A DNA stretch of 6,408 bases from a bacterium (GTDB lineage Bacteria; Zhuqueibacterota; Zhuqueibacteria; Thermofontimicrobiales; Thermofontimicrobiaceae), in contig JALOPY010000168.1 of the NCBI GenBank assembly GCA_025453735.1, positions 1 through 6,408 of the forward strand, in the 5' to 3' direction. How positions within the stretch are numbered: the first letter of the stretch is position 1; each line of letters begins with the position of its first letter. Positions 6,064-6,408 of the stretch are shown here, piece by piece. A program made the position numbers and the translations under genes. The notes below the pieces were generated by a model that saw only the letters and a list, made by a program, of their open reading frames with translations, was not told the origin of the DNA and did not search any database.

Positions 6064-6408
6064 ATGAGAATCAAAGGAGCGTTCGTATTACTAATAACTA
6101 TTTTTATTATTTCTGTTGGTAATGTTCAGGCTCAGGGAAATCTATTGAAGGCATATTCAGGCACGCTCTCTCCCACAGCTTCTTTATTGGGAAAGCATTA
6201 TATCGAGCGAATCGGGTATGCGTTAGCCGGACAGGGTGATGTGAATGGCGATGGCTTTGATGATTTTCTTATTGGAACTTTTCACAATGCGGTGATGGGA
6301 AGCGATGCTGGCGCGGTTTATTTATTTTTGGGTCAGTCTAAGCTGCCGTGGGGATTGAATGCTAGTGTGGATAGCGCAGACGCACGATTGTTGGGACAAA
6401 TTGCCTTT
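6064..6408 (+). CDS. Secreted FG-GAP (integrin-alpha-like) repeat protein; 3' partial
   Basis: The frame is open from ATG 6064 to the window edge (115 codons, no stop). Residues 1-23 look like a Sec signal peptide: charged MRIK, a hydrophobic stretch FVLLITIFIISV, and a VQA|Q cleavage site. Residues about 50-90 are an FG-GAP repeat: IGYALAGQ, then DVNGDGFDDFLIG (59-71) with the calcium-binding D.N.DG..D pattern, then GAVYLFLG (83-90). The segment at 106-115 (ADARLLGQIAF) looks like the lead-in to a second repeat, so a beta-propeller of several blades probably continues past the edge. Such proteins are exported and often end in a type IX sorting domain in this group; that end is not visible. 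An in-frame ATG at 6028 is possible, but it would put 12 extra residues before the signal peptide. Neither start has a good Shine-Dalgarno site. Confidence 0.88.
   Translation, partial: MRIKGAFVLLITIFIISVGNVQAQGNLLKAYSGTLSPTASLLGKHYIERIGYALAGQGDVNGDGFDDFLIGTFHNAVMGSDAGAVYLFLGQSKLPWGLNASVDSADARLLGQIAF

Overview
The window carries three genes, all on the + strand, and is cut at both ends inside a gene for an exported protein. The best clue to the organism is the C-terminus of the first protein: a YQNYPNPFNP motif followed by a FlgD-like Ig fold and a terminal KMVLLR. This is the form of the type IX secretion (Por) sorting domain found in the Fibrobacteres-Chlorobi-Bacteroidetes (FCB) superphylum and relatives such as Ignavibacteria, Calditrichota and KSB1-like lineages. 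The FG-GAP protein at the far end fits the same kind of organism. The sequence alone does not give a genus.

Layout: (1) nt 1-3987 is the 3' part (1328 codons, no start in the window) of a very large surface or secreted protein. It has about nine tandem bacterial Ig-like (Big_1/invasin-like) units, a cadherin/He_PIG-like domain, a PKD-like domain, a FnIII-like domain and the type IX sorting domain. (2) nt 3988-4410 is a 423-bp non-coding gap unusually rich in inverted repeats: a 12-bp palindrome touching the stop codon, two abutting hairpins preceded by GTAG (REP-like), paired A-tracts, a 68-nt long-stem inverted repeat, and an AT-rich nested palindrome. (3) nt 4411-5874 is a complete B12-binding-domain radical SAM protein (487 aa) of unknown substrate, ending at a clear Rho-independent terminator (5897-5931). 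(4) nt 6064-6408 is the start of a protein with a signal peptide and an FG-GAP (integrin-alpha-like) repeat, running off the window; a 16-bp palindrome lies upstream.

The genes do not form an obvious operon: the gaps are 423 and 189 bp, and the radical SAM gene has its own terminator. The two flanking genes both encode predicted exported beta-rich proteins, probably for the cell surface. The radical SAM enzyme between them is cytoplasmic, and nothing here ties it functionally to its neighbours. I see no transposase, CRISPR array, tRNA or rRNA. The least explained DNA is the inverted-repeat-rich gap at 3988-4270.
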